The notes below the pieces were generated by a model. That model was given only the letters and a program-made list of their open reading frames with translations, was not told the DNA's origin and made no database searches. The translations under genes were made by a program, and so were the position numbers. From Bryobacterales bacterium (lineage in GTDB: Bacteria > Acidobacteriota > Terriglobia > Bryobacterales > Bryobacteraceae), in NCBI GenBank assembly GCA_003132905.1, contig PKZC01000117.1, forward strand, positions 8,896 through 23,280: DNA of 14,385 bases, in the 5' to 3' direction. Shown here piece after piece: positions 13,679 through 14,385 of the stretch; positions within the stretch are counted from its first letter, which is position 1, and each line of letters begins with the position of its first letter.

Positions 13679-14284
13679 ATGCAAGTAATCGACGAGAAGG
13701 AAACCTCAGTAGAAACATCTCTAGCCGGTTCTTCCGTGCTGATAATTCCAGGTTGGAACGGCTCGGGTGCCGGACATTGGCAGACGCTTTGGGAACAGAA
13801 ATACCCGCGCTTTCATCGCGTGGAGCAGCATAATTGGACCCGGCCCTCGCGCGGCGATTGGGTGGCGCAGATCGCCTCGGACATCGAGCGCGCACCTTCG
13901 CCCGTGTTTCTAGTCGCACACAGCCTGGGGTGCGTGGCCTTGGCGCATTGGGCCGCGACTGCTGGTAAGAAAACCGAACGCGTGGAAGGTGCATTCCTGG
14001 TGGCGCCGCCTTGGCTGACGGAGAACGATCAGTGTCCGGCGCAATTGGCCGACTTCTTGCCCATGCCGCTCCACCGGCTTCCGTTTCCCACACTGCTCGT
14101 TGCGAGCGAAGACGACCCGTACTTACCGATTGAACTCGCGGCGCGCGTGGCCGCAGCGTGGGGTTCCCAGTTCGTGGACGTGGGACGGCAGGGTCACATC
14201 AACGCAGCTTCCGGACACGGACCTTGGCCCATCGGCGAAGGATTGCTGCGCGGATTCGTGGCGAGGACTATCGTCCAGCACTAG
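13679..14284 (+). CDS. RBBP9/YdeN-family alpha/beta serine hydrolase
   Basis: A 201-residue hydrolase. Family marks are in order: VLIIPGWNGSGAGHWQ (20-35), the nucleophile elbow VAHSLGCVALAHW with S82, LLVASEDDPYLP with D146, and GRQGHINAASGHGPWP with H173. Together S82-D146-H173 form the catalytic triad. The length is typical of the RBBP9/YdeN group, small cytoplasmic esterases or peptidases without a lid domain. There is no signal peptide. The gene starts 16 bases after the ANTAR regulator on the same strand, so the two are probably co-transcribed. The natural substrate is unknown. Confidence 0.92.
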   Translation: MQVIDEKETSVETSLAGSSVLIIPGWNGSGAGHWQTLWEQKYPRFHRVEQHNWTRPSRGDWVAQIASDIERAPSPVFLVAHSLGCVALAHWAATAGKKTERVEGAFLVAPPWLTENDQCPAQLADFLPMPLHRLPFPTLLVASEDDPYLPIELAARVAAAWGSQFVDVGRQGHINAASGHGPWPIGEGLLRGFVARTIVQH

Positions 14285-14328
14285 ACGCGCGCCCTTGGGC
14301 CGGTGTAGCTTGACAGTATCGGTCTCGC

Positions 14329-14385
14329 ATGAAATCCCGCGTCGCAATTCTGCTGTTGGTGTCGCTGAGCGTCTGGGCGCAGGTT
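14329..14385 (+). CDS. Exported protein, 5' end only
   Basis: From ATG 14329 the frame is open to the window edge and encodes MKSRVAILLLVSLSVWAQV: two early positive residues, then a hydrophobic core ending in a WAQ-type cleavage region, as in Sec signal peptides. The ribosome site is not obvious. The gene follows the hydrolase after 44 bases. Nothing can be said about its mature part. Confidence 0.6.
   Translation, partial: MKSRVAILLLVSLSVWAQV

Noticed and set aside
14310..14315. TTGACA resembling a -35 promoter box before the last gene
   Set aside because: A -10 box at normal spacing would fall inside the coding sequence that starts at 14329, and none is visible there.
1..14385. CRISPR array, tRNA or rRNA genes
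   Set aside because: I saw no regularly spaced repeats and no tRNA- or rRNA-like sequence on either strand by eye; a tRNAscan or covariance-model run was not possible.

Overview
The window looks like a chromosomal segment of a moderately GC-rich soil bacterium. Acidobacteriota, possibly a Solibacter/Bryobacter relative, is my best guess. The basis is the gene mix: Tat-exported beta-lactamase-fold hydrolase, a zinc-ribbon/TM/DUF1080-like protein next to a long TPR protein, an exported-protein remnant with a GDSRGHWEGNT signature, and STAS and ANTAR regulators. This is inference; there is no rRNA or marker gene to confirm it.

Layout. (1) 1-1501, + strand: the remains of a type II-like restriction-modification locus. 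A C5 cytosine DNA methyltransferase survives only as its first ~80 codons with a frameshift and a probable internal deletion. The adjoining DUF3883/PD-(D/E)XK endonuclease-like gene reads intact, and a 95-aa unknown protein follows. (2) 1580-3555: a minus-strand Tat-exported serine hydrolase diverges from an isolated cytochrome c oxidase subunit III gene. (3) 3526-6852, minus strand: zinc-ribbon/membrane/DUF1080-like protein, ~15-repeat TPR protein and a RimI-type acetyltransferase, probably one transcript. An 18-bp tandem duplication sits at the first junction. (4) 6991-9615, minus strand: an accessory patch. It holds a small gene broken into three frames, a tightly coupled three-gene set (unknown 221-aa protein, DUF433 antitoxin-like, DUF5615 PIN-like toxin), and a heavily mutated IS1595/ISXO2-type transposase remnant. 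(5) 9642-11756: an NmrA-type NAD(P)-binding protein diverges from an exported bicupin oxalate decarboxylase. (6) 11763-12197, minus: a STAS anti-sigma-antagonist-like protein. (7) 12680-14385, + strand: an internally deleted exported-protein pseudogene whose stop overlaps the start of a GAF-like/ANTAR regulator, then an RBBP9/YdeN-type hydrolase and the first 19 codons of another exported protein.

Functionally the window mixes ordinary housekeeping and signalling genes with two patches of mobile or defence DNA in decay. The items most worth following up are the endonuclease-like gene that has lost its methyltransferase, and the ATGA-coupled unknown/DUF433/DUF5615 operon next to a dead insertion sequence. 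Several genes (at ~347, ~7150, ~7050, ~9478 and ~9555) show single-base frame changes, so either real decay or indel errors in the assembly should be considered.
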